From assembly GCA_964396715.1 (NCBI GenBank), contig CAYNFQ010000009.1:1-47028 (forward strand): a stretch of 47,028 nucleotides of DNA. Reading direction: 5' to 3'. Below are positions 8,634 to 17,447 of the stretch, one piece after another (the first letter of the stretch is position 1; the number at the start of each line of letters is the position of its first letter). The notes beneath the pieces were generated by a model, which saw nothing but the letters and a program-made list of their open reading frames with translations, had not been told where the DNA came from and did not search any database. This DNA is from CAYNFQ01 sp964396715. Its GTDB lineage: Bacteria; Patescibacteriota; Microgenomatia; Daviesbacterales; UBA10151. Position numbers and translations under genes: made by a program.

Positions 8634-9059
8634 ATGGCTAAGAAGGTAAAAACATTTATCAAACTAACCATTCCGGCAGGGGTGGCTACTGCTGCTCCTC
8701 CTGTGGGCACTGCTTTGGGGCCACACGGCCTGCCTATTATGGAGTTTGTCAAAGCATTTAATGAAAGAACCAAAGAAAAACAGGGCAACCTGTTGCCTGT
8801 GGTAATCACGGTTTATGAGGACAGAACCTTTTCTTTTATTACCAAAGAGCCTCCTGTGGCGGAAATGATCAAAAAGGCTTTGAGTTTGGAAAAAGGCTCA
8901 GGCAATGCCTTAAAAGAACCTGTCGGCACTTTATCCAAAGAGCAGGTCAAAAAAATAGCAGAGGATAAATTACCGGATCTGAACACAAAAGATGTTCAAT
9001 CTGCTATGAAAATTGTAGAAGGAACAGCCAGAAGTATGGGGGTAAGGATAGGACAATAA
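8634..9059 (+). CDS. rplK: 50S ribosomal protein L11
   Basis: 141 residues, the normal family length. The N-terminal domain has the PAGVATAAPPVGTALGPHGL segment (methylation and thiostrepton-region hallmark), MEFVKAFNERTKE, and then the C-terminal rRNA-binding domain ending VEGTARSMGVRI. L11 forms the GTPase-associated stalk base with 23S rRNA. The start has AAGGAG seven bases upstream. Confidence 0.97.
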   Translation: MAKKVKTFIKLTIPAGVATAAPPVGTALGPHGLPIMEFVKAFNERTKEKQGNLLPVVITVYEDRTFSFITKEPPVAEMIKKALSLEKGSGNALKEPVGTLSKEQVKKIAEDKLPDLNTKDVQSAMKIVEGTARSMGVRIGQ

Positions 9060-9130
9060 TTACCAATTTCAAATGTCAAATTTCAAATTATTGAATCATT
9101 GAACATTGGAAATTGGATATTGGAAATTAC
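9060..9130. repeat. Intergenic inverted repeat, family P3
   Basis: CAAATTTCAAATGTC-type sequence with a GAAATTGGATATTGGAAATT partner between rplK and rplA. AAAGGAG at about 9136 is the rplA ribosome-binding site. Confidence 0.7.
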
Positions 9131-9145
9131 GACTGAAAGGAGTCT

Positions 9146-9988
9146 ATGGGTAAAACAAAAATTGCCACAATTGATGATTCTGCTCCAGTTGAGAAAAAGA
9201 AAACTTCTAGAAAGAAGTTAGACGTTAGAGGTGAGAAGATGGATGAAGAAGTTGGAAGTTTGACGGTAGAAGAAAATCAAACTTCTAATATCCAACCTCA
9301 AAATCCATCCTCCAATCTCAAACATCCAACATCAAAATCCAAACCCGGCAAAACCAAACCCAGGTCCAAAAAATACCAGGAGGCTATTAAAAACCTGGAC
9401 AAAACCAAAACCTATTCTATCCCCGAAGCAGTTGAGATGGTTAAGAAACTCTCCTATTCTAAATTCAATGGGACTTTAGAAGCGCATATTAATACTGCCC
9501 AGACAGGCATTAGGGGTTTAGTCTCCCTGCCTTTTTCATCCGGCAAAACATTGCGCATCTTGATCTTTGGTAAAGGCGCTGAAGAGTCTGGTGCAGATAT
9601 TTTTGGCAATGAAGAAACAATTGAACAAATCAGTAAAAGTAAAGTGGATTTTGATATTTTGATCACCACCCCTGAATGGATGCCGAAGCTTGCCAAAGTG
9701 GCCGGAATTTTAGGCCCCAGGGGTTTAATGCCCAATCCAAAAAACGGCACCATCACCAATGACTTAAAAAAAGCAGTGGCAGGTTTTCAGACAGGAAAAA
9801 CAGAGTATAAAACAGAAAGTAAAGCCCCTGTGATTCATCTGGGTGTGGGTAAATTATCTCAACCAACTGAACAATTAGCTGCCAATATTAAAATATTATT
9901 TCAAACCATAGGTACAACCAAAATTAAAAAAGCAACCCTCTCGCCCACCATGGGGCCTTCGGTGAAACTTGATTTAACAAGTATCTAA
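9146..9988 (+). CDS. rplA: 50S ribosomal protein L1 with repeat-encoded N-terminal extension
   Basis: 280 residues against the usual 225-235. The recognisable L1 core starts near residue 70 (RSKKYQEAIKNLDKTKTYSI) and includes GTLEAHINTAQTGIRGLVSLPF, GPRGLMPNPKNGTI and the C-terminal KATLSPTMGPSVKLD. L1 forms the mobile stalk at the E site and often represses its own operon. The N-terminal 65 or so residues are Lys/Glu/Ser-rich, low in complexity and encoded by a GTTGGAAG/ATCCAACCTC repeat like that in nusG. The start follows AAAGGAG. Confidence 0.95.
   Translation: MGKTKIATIDDSAPVEKKKTSRKKLDVRGEKMDEEVGSLTVEENQTSNIQPQNPSSNLKHPTSKSKPGKTKPRSKKYQEAIKNLDKTKTYSIPEAVEMVKKLSYSKFNGTLEAHINTAQTGIRGLVSLPFSSGKTLRILIFGKGAEESGADIFGNEETIEQISKSKVDFDILITTPEWMPKLAKVAGILGPRGLMPNPKNGTITNDLKKAVAGFQTGKTEYKTESKAPVIHLGVGKLSQPTEQLAANIKILFQTIGTTKIKKATLSPTMGPSVKLDLTSI
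9236..9350. repeat. Palindromic repeat encoding the L1 N-terminal extension, family P2
   Basis: Contains GAAGTTGGAAG, ATCCAACCTC and CATCCAACATC in the same order as the nusG repeat. It stays open in the coding frame. Confidence 0.6.
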
Positions 9989-10086
9989 CCCAATTTTGCT
10001 ATATTTTGATATAGATACGCCATATTGACGGGATATTTTCAGGTATAGTACGTTTATTGTGGTATTATTTTTTAGATACCGCAAGA

Positions 10087-13000
10087 GTGAAAAAGAATTT
10101 TAACGGATTGCACTATGCCCGAGTGTTTTTAATAGCCATTTCCCTGGCTGTTTTTCTTTTCCTCTTCAACTTCCCCTCTGCAGTTTACGCCCAACCAACC
10201 ACCACCAGAAACAATACTACCAATAATATTAATAATAATCGACCCAATATTTTGCAACAGATCTTTTCCTTTATCACAGCTCCTTTCAGATTTTTATTCA
10301 ACCCCCTGCCTCCTTTGGCAAAACCAACACCTAAACCAAAAGCTACTCCGATACCGCTACCATCTGAAGCTCCTTCATCAGTACCATCCTCTCAAACAAC
10401 CACCCAGACAGGTATTAGCGCTACCACACCTGCTACCACTGTGGCTGCTGTTGTCAAAAGCCTTAATGCCGGAGTCACCTACATTGATTTAATAGGCAAA
10501 ACCATCATTGATTCAAACGGTAAAATATATCCATCTAATGCCGCTTTGGCAGCTACCACCAAACCTTCTTTGGGAACTTCCACTAATAAGTTTTACGGCA
10601 TCTTTGCCAATAATTTTGAAGTGACAACCAGTGGTGATCTGACCAGTAAAGGCAAAATTACCCTGGGTGATAACTCCAATACTGTTGAGATAAACTCCAA
10701 TGACTGGGATATCTCAACCGGAGGAAATATGACCGGTATAGGCACCATCGGCATGGACGGCACCTTAACTATTAAAGCCGGATTGGATATTACCACCCAA
10801 AGCAATGAGCATCTGACTTTAACAGCAGACGGTACAGGTAATGTGGGAATTGGCACCTCCTCACCCTATGGAAGAATGGTTGTGCAGGGCAGGGATAATT
10901 CCACAGAAATATCCTTTGGTACTTTTGGTTCCACCACCCAGGGTTTGACCGTATTAAATAATGGTAATGTTGGAATTGGTACCACCAATCCCAGTAATAG
11001 ATTTATTGTGACTGCTGGTAATGTTGGTATCGCAGCCACCTCTGCTGCCTATGCTTTGGATGTGTGGGGAGATGCCAGATTTACCTCCAGGTTAAATCTT
11101 GATGGAGGATTGCTTACTCCGGGCAATGTGGGTATTGGCACAACTGTTGCAACCCAATTGTTACAGGTAGGTACAGCAGGTAATGCTTCTGTCATTACAG
11201 GCTCAGCTACTTTGGGAGTAGGCACTACCACTCCAACACAGAATCTGGAAGTAATAGGCACAGCCAGAATTAGAGGAGCTGTTGGCAACAATGGATTAGT
11301 AGTTGCCTCAAATGGTAATGTGGGAATTGGTACCACTGCTCCGGGTGCAGGATTACAGCTAACCACTAATGGTTTAATCGGCTACACTGGTAATGTTTAT
11401 GGCCCGGCCTCAGGTTTGGCAGTATCTGGTAATGTAGGAGTTGGTGTTACTACAGCCAACAATGCCCTGCAGGTTCNNNNNNNNNNNNNNNNNNNNNNNN
11501 NNNNNNNNNNNNNNNNNNNNNNNNNNNNNNNNNNNNNNNNNNNNNNNNNNNNNNNNNNNNNNNNNNNNNNNNNNNNTAGTGGAAGGTAATACAGGTATAG
11601 GTATCTCTGTCCCCTCTCAACTATTCCAGGTGGGAACAGCAGGAAATGCTCTGGCCTTCACCTCGGGTGGAAACCTGGGAGTTGGTATAACCACACCTTT
11701 GAATACCTTAGATATAATAGGCAGTGCCCAAATCAGGACAGCAGGTGCAGCTTCCTTTGCAGTAACTTCTTCAAACAGAGTAGGTGTTGGTACCACTGCC
11801 CCTGGTGGAACATTCTCTGTTTCAGGTAATACTACCCTTGGTACTTTCTCCAATACAGCAGGCCCTGCTAATGGTCTGGCTGTATCTGGTAATGTAGGAG
11901 TTGGTGTTACTACAGCCAACAATGCCCTGCAGGTTCTTGGTGCCGGACTCTTCTCCAGCAGCTGGGGTGGAGCTGTAGTACCAGCTAACGGACTGGTAGT
12001 GGAAGGTAATACAGGTATAGGTATCTCTGTCCCCTCTCAACTATTCCAGGTAGGTAGCGGTGCTAATGTCCATGTATTTACCTCAGGAGGTAATCTTGGT
12101 ATAGGTGTGTCAACTCCTTTGAATACATTGGATGTGGTTGGTACAACCCAGCTTAGGGGAACAGGCGGAGTGGTTGGCTTGGCTGTCACAGATGATGGCA
12201 GAGTTGGTATAGGCAGAACCAACCCGGGTACTGCAGCATTATCCGTCAATGGTAATGTTGGTATTGGCACAACTTCTCCAAGAACTGCGCTTGAAGTTAT
12301 TGGCAGCGGTGGTCTGGCTGCATTATTCCTGCAAGGTAACGTTGGTATAGCAACCACTGCCACCGGCTTTAATAACTTGCAAGTGGAAGGCTCAATCGGT
12401 ATAGGTACTTCTTATCCGGCAGGTACTTACAAATTGGATGTGGCAGGAAAAGTCAGGGCCACAGGCTTCTTCGGGCTCTGCGGTACCGGAACTGATGCCA
12501 CCAGTTGTAACCAGGACGTTGCTGAAATATATGATGCAGGAGAAGATGTTGCACCTGGTGATTTGGTAGCCATAAATGCGGCCAACCAAAAGCAGGTTGT
12601 AAAATCCCAGGGCGCATATGACGGTAAGTTAATGGGTATAGTTTCCACCGCTCCAGGTTTGCTGTTGGGTATTAACGGTCAAGATGTGGCTTTGGGTGCT
12701 GAAGCAAGTGAATATCCGCAGAATGCTGATCCCAGAAAGCCGGCTGTAGCCTTATCAGGAAAAGTACCAGTGAAAGTAGTCGGCAAAGTAAACGTGGGTG
12801 ACTACCTGACATCCTCAACAACTGCCGGTGTTGCCATGAAAGCCCAAAAGAGCGGCCCTGTAGTTGGTCAGGCTCTATCAAGCTATGAAGGTGAAGGTGT
12901 TGGATCAGTACTGGCATTTGTCAGAGTAGGCTACTTTAACGGTACCTCTATCTCAGAGCTGACACCTCCTGCTGAAGCAAATGGTCTGACAGGTGCCGCC

Positions 13001-14101
13001 GCCTTCTCACAGGCTGTCTTGACCTTACTGGCAGAACAAAGAGAAGCTTTAGCAAGTGCTGCCAAAGTTTCGGAAATCCTAACAGACAGAATAGGCGCAG
13101 GGTTGGAAATAATCACACCACAATTAACCGCAGATACTGTGATCATGGGCGCCTTCAAGCCTCTGGCAGGCAAGGATCTGGTGCTAAATTTGGGAGATGA
13201 TCAAAGCTTCAGTATTCAGAATGCTCAAAATGAGGAAGTGATCAGTTTTGATAAGTTAGGAAATGCCACCTTTGCAGGCGAGGTAGTGGCCAAAAGCATC
13301 AGGGCAGAGCAAATTTTGGGCTTGAACCTGTTTGCAGACAGCGTCATCACCAACAAGATTGCCTCATTGGTTGAATATCAGGCCAAACAACAGGCAGAAG
13401 AAGCTGCTGCTGCAGAGGCGGCTGTTGTGGCAGGAACCTCAACTGTAGCTCCTGCTGCCACCCCTGGGCCGACCCTAGATCCTGCCACTTTGGTTAAACT
13501 GAATGAAAGCGGCGGCTTGACACTGGGCGGTACCTTATCTATAGCAGGAGAATCAGAGTTCAAGTCCAGATCCATCTTCTCTGCCTTGGCTGAATTTATC
13601 TCCAACACCATCTTCCGCGGTGATGTCACTTTCTTAGGCAGAGCCGTATTCGGCAAAGATGCTGCAGGATCAGCAGTGGTCAAAGCAGGCGCAGATTCAG
13701 TCACAGTGTCCTTCTCCAGAGCCTATGATCAGACACCTTTTGTCAGTGTTACCCCAACCGTATCCGGCAATATTGACTGGGATGTGAGGTTCGTAGTACA
13801 AGGCTTGTCCAACAATGGGTTCACCATCAAGCTAAACAAAGCTACTGCTGCTGATATGACCTTCTCCTGGACAGCCACAGCCGTATCAGATGCATCACAA
13901 TTCTCATCAACAGGCCCTGCTGCTGCTCAGCCAACACCTGCTCCAACTCCAACACCTGAACCAGTGGTTTCTCCTACCCCCACTCCAACACCATCCCCTA
14001 CACCTACCCCCACTCCAACACCATCCCCTACACCTACCCCCACTCCAACACCTACACCTGAAGCATCATCAAGCGCTCAACAAACTCCTGCTGGTGGTTA
14101 A
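10087..14101 (+). CDS. Secreted surface fibre protein with GNVGIGT repeats (fibre 1), interrupted by an assembly gap
   Basis: A GTG at 10087 gives a good signal peptide (KKNFNGLHYARVFLIAISLA, cleaved after VYA). A TTG at 10057 is the alternative. A Pro/Thr-rich linker follows, then many roughly 20-25-residue repeats of GNVGIGTTxPxxxLxVxG type, as in phage tail-fibre-like and CPR surface proteins. Near nt 12515-12950 is a globular domain (DVAEIYDAGEDVAPGDLV, then GDYLTSS), also seen in the ATPase c-like gene. A beta-rich region and a (PT)n tail (about nt 13925-14070) end the protein. The frame changes across the 100-N gap, but a true gap of 60 bases restores one frame and gives about 1324 residues. 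The function is presumably adhesion or surface display; the C-terminus shows no clear anchor. Confidence 0.85.
11428..12051 (+). repeat. Tandem 420-bp repeat within fibre gene 1
   Basis: The post-gap block at 11577 recurs exactly 420 bases later at 11997. The pre-gap block at 11428 recurs at 11888, which also becomes 420 bases if the gap is 60 bases instead of 100. 420 bp encodes 140 residues, so the duplication is frame-neutral. Confidence 0.85.
11477..11576. other. Assembly gap of 100 N inside fibre gene 1
   Basis: Exactly 100 N, a conventional placeholder length. The bases before it (11428-11476) are identical to 11888-11936 and those after it (11577-11631) are identical to 11997-12051. 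The gap therefore lies in a tandem repeat, and the missing segment is probably about 60 bases long, like 11937-11996. Confidence 0.98.
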
Positions 14102-14106
14102 GGATC

Positions 14107-14134
14107 TGGACAGTACAATCCTTTAGTGTATAAT
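14107..14134 (+). promoter_or_regulatory. Promoter of the 14142 gene
   Basis: TGGACA (14107-14112), 16 bases, TATAAT (14129-14134). The ATG is 7 bases after the -10 box, another nearly leaderless arrangement. Confidence 0.55.
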
Positions 14135-14141
14135 TAAGTTA

Positions 14142-14876
14142 ATGGCCAACTTTGATATACCAAAACTAGACCTGTTTTCATCCCATCTTTCAAGCAAATA
14201 CCAAAAACTGATCATAGTTTTTATTGTAACCACCCTCCTGGGGCTGGCTGTTTCGTTTTTTTTGTTTAATCAATACAGTAAGACCCAAAAAGAGTTAAAG
14301 AGCCTGAAAAAAGGCCTTACAGAGGCCCAAAAGCCAAAAGAGCAAACAAACGACGTTGCTAAGATTGTGGCCGAGGTTGGGAAACTGATCAAGCTGCCGG
14401 AAGGCGAAGTCCCCTCTATTGCCACCATCTCCAATATCGAAAAGTTAAAAGACCAACCCTTTTTCCAAAACGGCAGAAACGGCAATATCCTTTTAGTTTA
14501 CAACAAAGCCAGTAAAGCCATTTTGTATGACCCTTTGGAAAAAAGGGTGATAGAAGTTGCCCCCTTAGGCAGTGCCACCACCCCGCAAATCAAAGCCAAG
14601 ATAGGCTTAAGAAACGGCACGGATAAGGTTGGATTGGCCGCCAAAGTGGAGGAAGCGATCAGAAAAACTTATCCTGAGATCAATATCGCGGTAAAGGATA
14701 ATGCCGCCAAAAATAATTATGAGAAAACTATCGTCGTTGTGCTGTCTGAGGCGTCTAAAGAAGATGCCTCGGGTCTTGCCAAAACCTTAAATGCCGAGGT
14801 TGCCAATTTACCTGCCGGGGAAAGTAAACCCGAGGGCGTGGATATACTGGTAATACTGGGAAAAGATAAGGTTTAA
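14142..14876 (+). CDS. Membrane protein with coiled coil and LytR C-terminal-like domain
   Basis: 244 residues. One membrane helix (about 24-45), a Lys/Glu-rich coiled-coil segment (about 46-75), a linker, and a C-terminal domain starting near 150 (AKIGLRNGTDKVGLAAKVEEAI) that matches the LytR_C pattern (hLRNGTgvxGLA), ending in VDILVILGKD. LytR_C domains occur in wall-associated proteins, alone or after LCP catalytic domains; the LCP part is absent here. It probably faces outside and may bind wall or membrane components. It follows fibre gene 1 but has its own promoter. Its stop overlaps the converging gene by 4 bases. Confidence 0.75.
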   Translation: MANFDIPKLDLFSSHLSSKYQKLIIVFIVTTLLGLAVSFFLFNQYSKTQKELKSLKKGLTEAQKPKEQTNDVAKIVAEVGKLIKLPEGEVPSIATISNIEKLKDQPFFQNGRNGNILLVYNKASKAILYDPLEKRVIEVAPLGSATTPQIKAKIGLRNGTDKVGLAAKVEEAIRKTYPEINIAVKDNAAKNNYEKTIVVVLSEASKEDASGLAKTLNAEVANLPAGESKPEGVDILVILGKDKV

Positions 14877-15439
14877 TATCCCCTGTACTTTTTCCTGGCT
14901 GAATAAAGTTTTTCATTTAGCCCGCCTTCTTTCATATGCTTTTCTTTTAGGGAAGAAATCAGCTTATCAATTAAATAGTTAGCCTGGTTAATCAGGGTAA
15001 TTAAGAGGTTTACCGCTTTCTCGGAATCAGTTGGGAGATTGGGGAAATTAGGGTTATTAGGAAGATAGGGCGTGGCCTTAAAGATGCCCCAGATTTCCCT
15101 TATCTCTCTGATTTCCCTAATCACCCTTTCCTTTTCCCAAACCTGAAGTTTGTTTTGCCGAGCATAAGCCAAATAATCCTTTAAAAGCTCTTCCAATGAC
15201 CCTCGTGAGACTCCCGCCAACCTAATATATCCAGACAAACTCTGTTGTTTGTTGCCTTCCGGAATATTCTGCATGCCAGACCTTGCTGCCTGTTCCATTT
15301 GATCCTTAGTTCGGGACTTGTAACTAATCCACCTTTTGCAAAATTCCATGGTATAGTCGTATATCGGTACTGTCAGCTTATAAGCCAGCAGATACTCATA
15401 CCCAGCTTTTTTCTTCCCCTGATCTCCCCGATTAATCAT
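14873..15439 (-). CDS. Four-helix-bundle (S23-like) protein with suffix domain
   Basis: 188 residues. It matches the four helix bundle / 23S rRNA intervening-sequence protein family: YEYLLAYKLTVPIYDYTMEF at the start, then DQMEQAARSGMQNIPEGN and GYIRLAGVSRGSLEELLKDY. The C-terminal suffix region (about 110-188) ends in long helices. These proteins are common in CPR and Bacteroidetes and their role is unknown; some sit next to rRNA intervening sequences, not the case here. The REIREIREI triplet reflects a short DNA repeat. It is only 6 bases downstream of the flippase-like gene and is probably cotranscribed. Confidence 0.85.
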   Translation of the reverse strand: MINRGDQGKKKAGYEYLLAYKLTVPIYDYTMEFCKRWISYKSRTKDQMEQAARSGMQNIPEGNKQQSLSGYIRLAGVSRGSLEELLKDYLAYARQNKLQVWEKERVIREIREIREIWGIFKATPYLPNNPNFPNLPTDSEKAVNLLITLINQANYLIDKLISSLKEKHMKEGGLNEKLYSARKKYRGY

Positions 15440-15445
15440 ATCTCC

Positions 15446-16432
15446 CTAATCTCCCTTTCTTAAAGCTTTTTTAATAACTAATCCTAGATTCAACTTCAGG
15501 CTGAATATAGAAATTAAGCCAAAGATAAGCACAAACAAAGCTGTCAGCAGGTGAAATAAAACAATCATGGATGAGGCTAAGTTACTGTTTATGCCGAAAA
15601 TTCCCGACAGAATAACCAAACCTGAGGCCTCAGCAGAGCCTACATACCCGGGTGCCGCCGGAATCAGGTAAGTTAAAGCGGACAAAAGCTGCCCCAAATA
15701 CATCTTGATCAAATCTTGTGGCCAGCCCAGGGCTATAAAGGTAAAATACCAAACCCCTGCATCTGCCCCGTAAGCTAAAATTGTGGTCACAATCATCAAA
15801 AATAAATCTTTGGGGTGCCTATCCAGTATGGTAAAAGCATCTAAAATGAAGTGGCTAAATTTCTCAAAATATATCTTAATATGCTTTTCTATAAGTAGTG
15901 GTGTCAAAAATTTAACTATTTTTTTAGATAAATTCAGCTGAAACACTGCCAAATAGGCGGCTGCTAAGGCGAGCGCAAGTATCACAACTATAATTTTTAT
16001 CACAGCTATACTCAAAGAGGTAGGAATGATTACCAACAAGGCGCCTGTCAAAAGTAAAACCACCAGAAAATCCACAAACCTGTCAATAAAAACCCAGACT
16101 ATTGATTTTCCCAAGTTAAGTTTGTATTTGGTGTTTAAATAGACCCCTTTGGCTAACTCTCCTGCCCTAATGGGGATAAAAAAATTGAGCATCATCGCCA
16201 CCCCGTTTAAAAAAATTAAATCTAAAAGCTTAATCTTTCTCACCTCTGACAGAAAAATTTTTAACCTGACTGCCCTAATCAAAGGCGACAAAAGCATAAA
16301 TAAGAAAACCGGGGCCAAATTAAAAGGATTTACTTGGGAGATATTCTGTACAATCTCCCCCAAATTTACAAAACGCGACCAGACAAATATTAAAACCAGA
16401 CCCAATATGGTGTTAAATAAAATCTTTATCAT
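15446..16432 (-). CDS. Lysylphosphatidylglycerol synthase-like (AglD/UPF0104) membrane protein
   Basis: 328 residues with about eight or nine hydrophobic helices. Landmarks of the family are the RAVRLKIFLSEV motif after the second helix, LNFFIPIRAGELAKGVYLN and the late YLIPAAPGYVGSAEAS segment. This is the flippase-like membrane part of MprF; the aminoacyl transferase domain is absent. Homologues are proposed to move lipid-linked substrates. The exact substrate is unknown. It is first in a two-gene minus-strand unit with the four-helix-bundle gene. Confidence 0.88.
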   Translation of the reverse strand: MIKILFNTILGLVLIFVWSRFVNLGEIVQNISQVNPFNLAPVFLFMLLSPLIRAVRLKIFLSEVRKIKLLDLIFLNGVAMMLNFFIPIRAGELAKGVYLNTKYKLNLGKSIVWVFIDRFVDFLVVLLLTGALLVIIPTSLSIAVIKIIVVILALALAAAYLAVFQLNLSKKIVKFLTPLLIEKHIKIYFEKFSHFILDAFTILDRHPKDLFLMIVTTILAYGADAGVWYFTFIALGWPQDLIKMYLGQLLSALTYLIPAAPGYVGSAEASGLVILSGIFGINSNLASSMIVLFHLLTALFVLIFGLISIFSLKLNLGLVIKKALRKGD

Positions 16433-16465
16433 TACAGTTGCTAAATCTCCCTTTTAAATATACAC

Positions 16466-16541
16466 TAGAGTTAGAGTTTAGGGTATAGGGATTAGGGTTT
16501 AGATTTTTTCTATACCCTAGTCCCTGAACCCTATTCCCTAC
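16466..16541. repeat. Intergenic palindrome, family P4 (CCCTA-rich)
   Basis: TAGGGTATAGGGATTAGGGT pairs with a CTATACCCTAGTCCCTGAAC-type arm. The same family (CTATACCCTA) is seen near 20135-20172, 26397-26426, 34745-34800 and 35848-35926. Confidence 0.75.
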
Positions 16542-16544
16542 CTT

Positions 16545-17435
16545 ATGTTCACCACCCTAACTCAGCGACTGATCTTAGGCGTCTATCTGTTTGTCGTCCT
16601 GTCTATCCCGATTGGAGCTTACCTTGCCTCCCAATACCAAAACACCAAAAGTCGGGCCAGTGAGGTAGAAGCTAAGCCCGTTGTTAAAATGACCCCCAAA
16701 CCTACCACTTCTCCTGCAAAGGAGCTGCTCAACTTATCCAAAACAGCCACCTCCTCAAGCACAGTACCTACCCCCACACCTGAGGCAATCCCGACAACAG
16801 CCACATCATACGGCCCTACCTTATCCCTTAAAATATCTTTGGAAGGCAGACCAAAGTCTGATCAATCCACCAGGCTGTTTGTGGGCATTGTAGAGGGAAA
16901 TATCACCCTCAGCCCCAGATTTTTGTTAAGTTTCACTGTTAATGTTCCCAAGGGCGGGGATTATTCGAATTTGTCTCTGGCAGGGCTGACACCGGGCAGT
17001 AAATATTCGGCTTTAATTAAAGGATCTGCCCAGATTGCCACCTCCTCCGCTTTTTATATGTCCCCCTCCCTGACCAATTTAGAAAACGGCCAATCAATAA
17101 ATTTGTTATCAGGGGATTTAAATGACGATAACCAGGTTTCTGATATGGATTATGCCATCATCCTCAAGGCTTTGGGCACCTCGGCTACTTCATCAAACTG
17201 GAATGGAAACGCGGATTTTAACAAAGACGGGGTAATCAATACTTTGGATCTGGTAATCGTTTCCAAAAATATTGGAAAAGTAGGCGCATCAGGCATTTGG
17301 ACCTCTCCTGTGCCAATTGCCACACCTTCGGCTTCGCTCAGGGTAAACCCTTCTGCAAACCTTTCAGATTCCCCGCCAATTGGCGGGCCGGAGGGCTCCA
17401 CAAAGGGCCACTGGATCTGGGTACCACAATATTAA
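16545..17435 (+). CDS. Membrane-anchored protein with dockerin type I-like repeats
   Basis: 296 residues. An N-terminal signal anchor (about 8-28) precedes a Thr/Ser/Pro-rich linker, a beta-rich domain (about 85-180) and two calcium-loop repeats of dockerin type: DLNDDNQVSDMDYAIILKAL and DFNKDGVINTLDLVIVSKN. A Pro/Ser-rich tail follows, encoded partly by the GGCTTCGCTCAGGG and CCGCCAATTGGCGG palindromes. Dockerins dock onto cohesins, but no cohesin is visible in this window. The final WIWVPQY is unusual. The role is probably surface-associated. Confidence 0.78.
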   Translation: MFTTLTQRLILGVYLFVVLSIPIGAYLASQYQNTKSRASEVEAKPVVKMTPKPTTSPAKELLNLSKTATSSSTVPTPTPEAIPTTATSYGPTLSLKISLEGRPKSDQSTRLFVGIVEGNITLSPRFLLSFTVNVPKGGDYSNLSLAGLTPGSKYSALIKGSAQIATSSAFYMSPSLTNLENGQSINLLSGDLNDDNQVSDMDYAIILKALGTSATSSNWNGNADFNKDGVINTLDLVIVSKNIGKVGASGIWTSPVPIATPSASLRVNPSANLSDSPPIGGPEGSTKGHWIWVPQY

Positions 17436-17447
17436 TAAAATTTAAGA

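Noticed and set aside
10025..10049. TTGACG...TATAGT as promoter of fibre gene 1
   Set aside because: The spacing is only 13 bases; the TATAGT alone may still be a -10 box, but I could not support a full promoter.
11477..11589. A frameshift or premature end of fibre 1 at the N run
   Set aside because: The frame change disappears if the gap is 60 bases, as its flanking repeats predict.
10593..13704. Long minus-strand open frames across fibre gene 1
   Set aside because: They are Pro/Val/Thr-rich mirror frames of the GNVGIGT repeats, with no start signals or protein-like domains.
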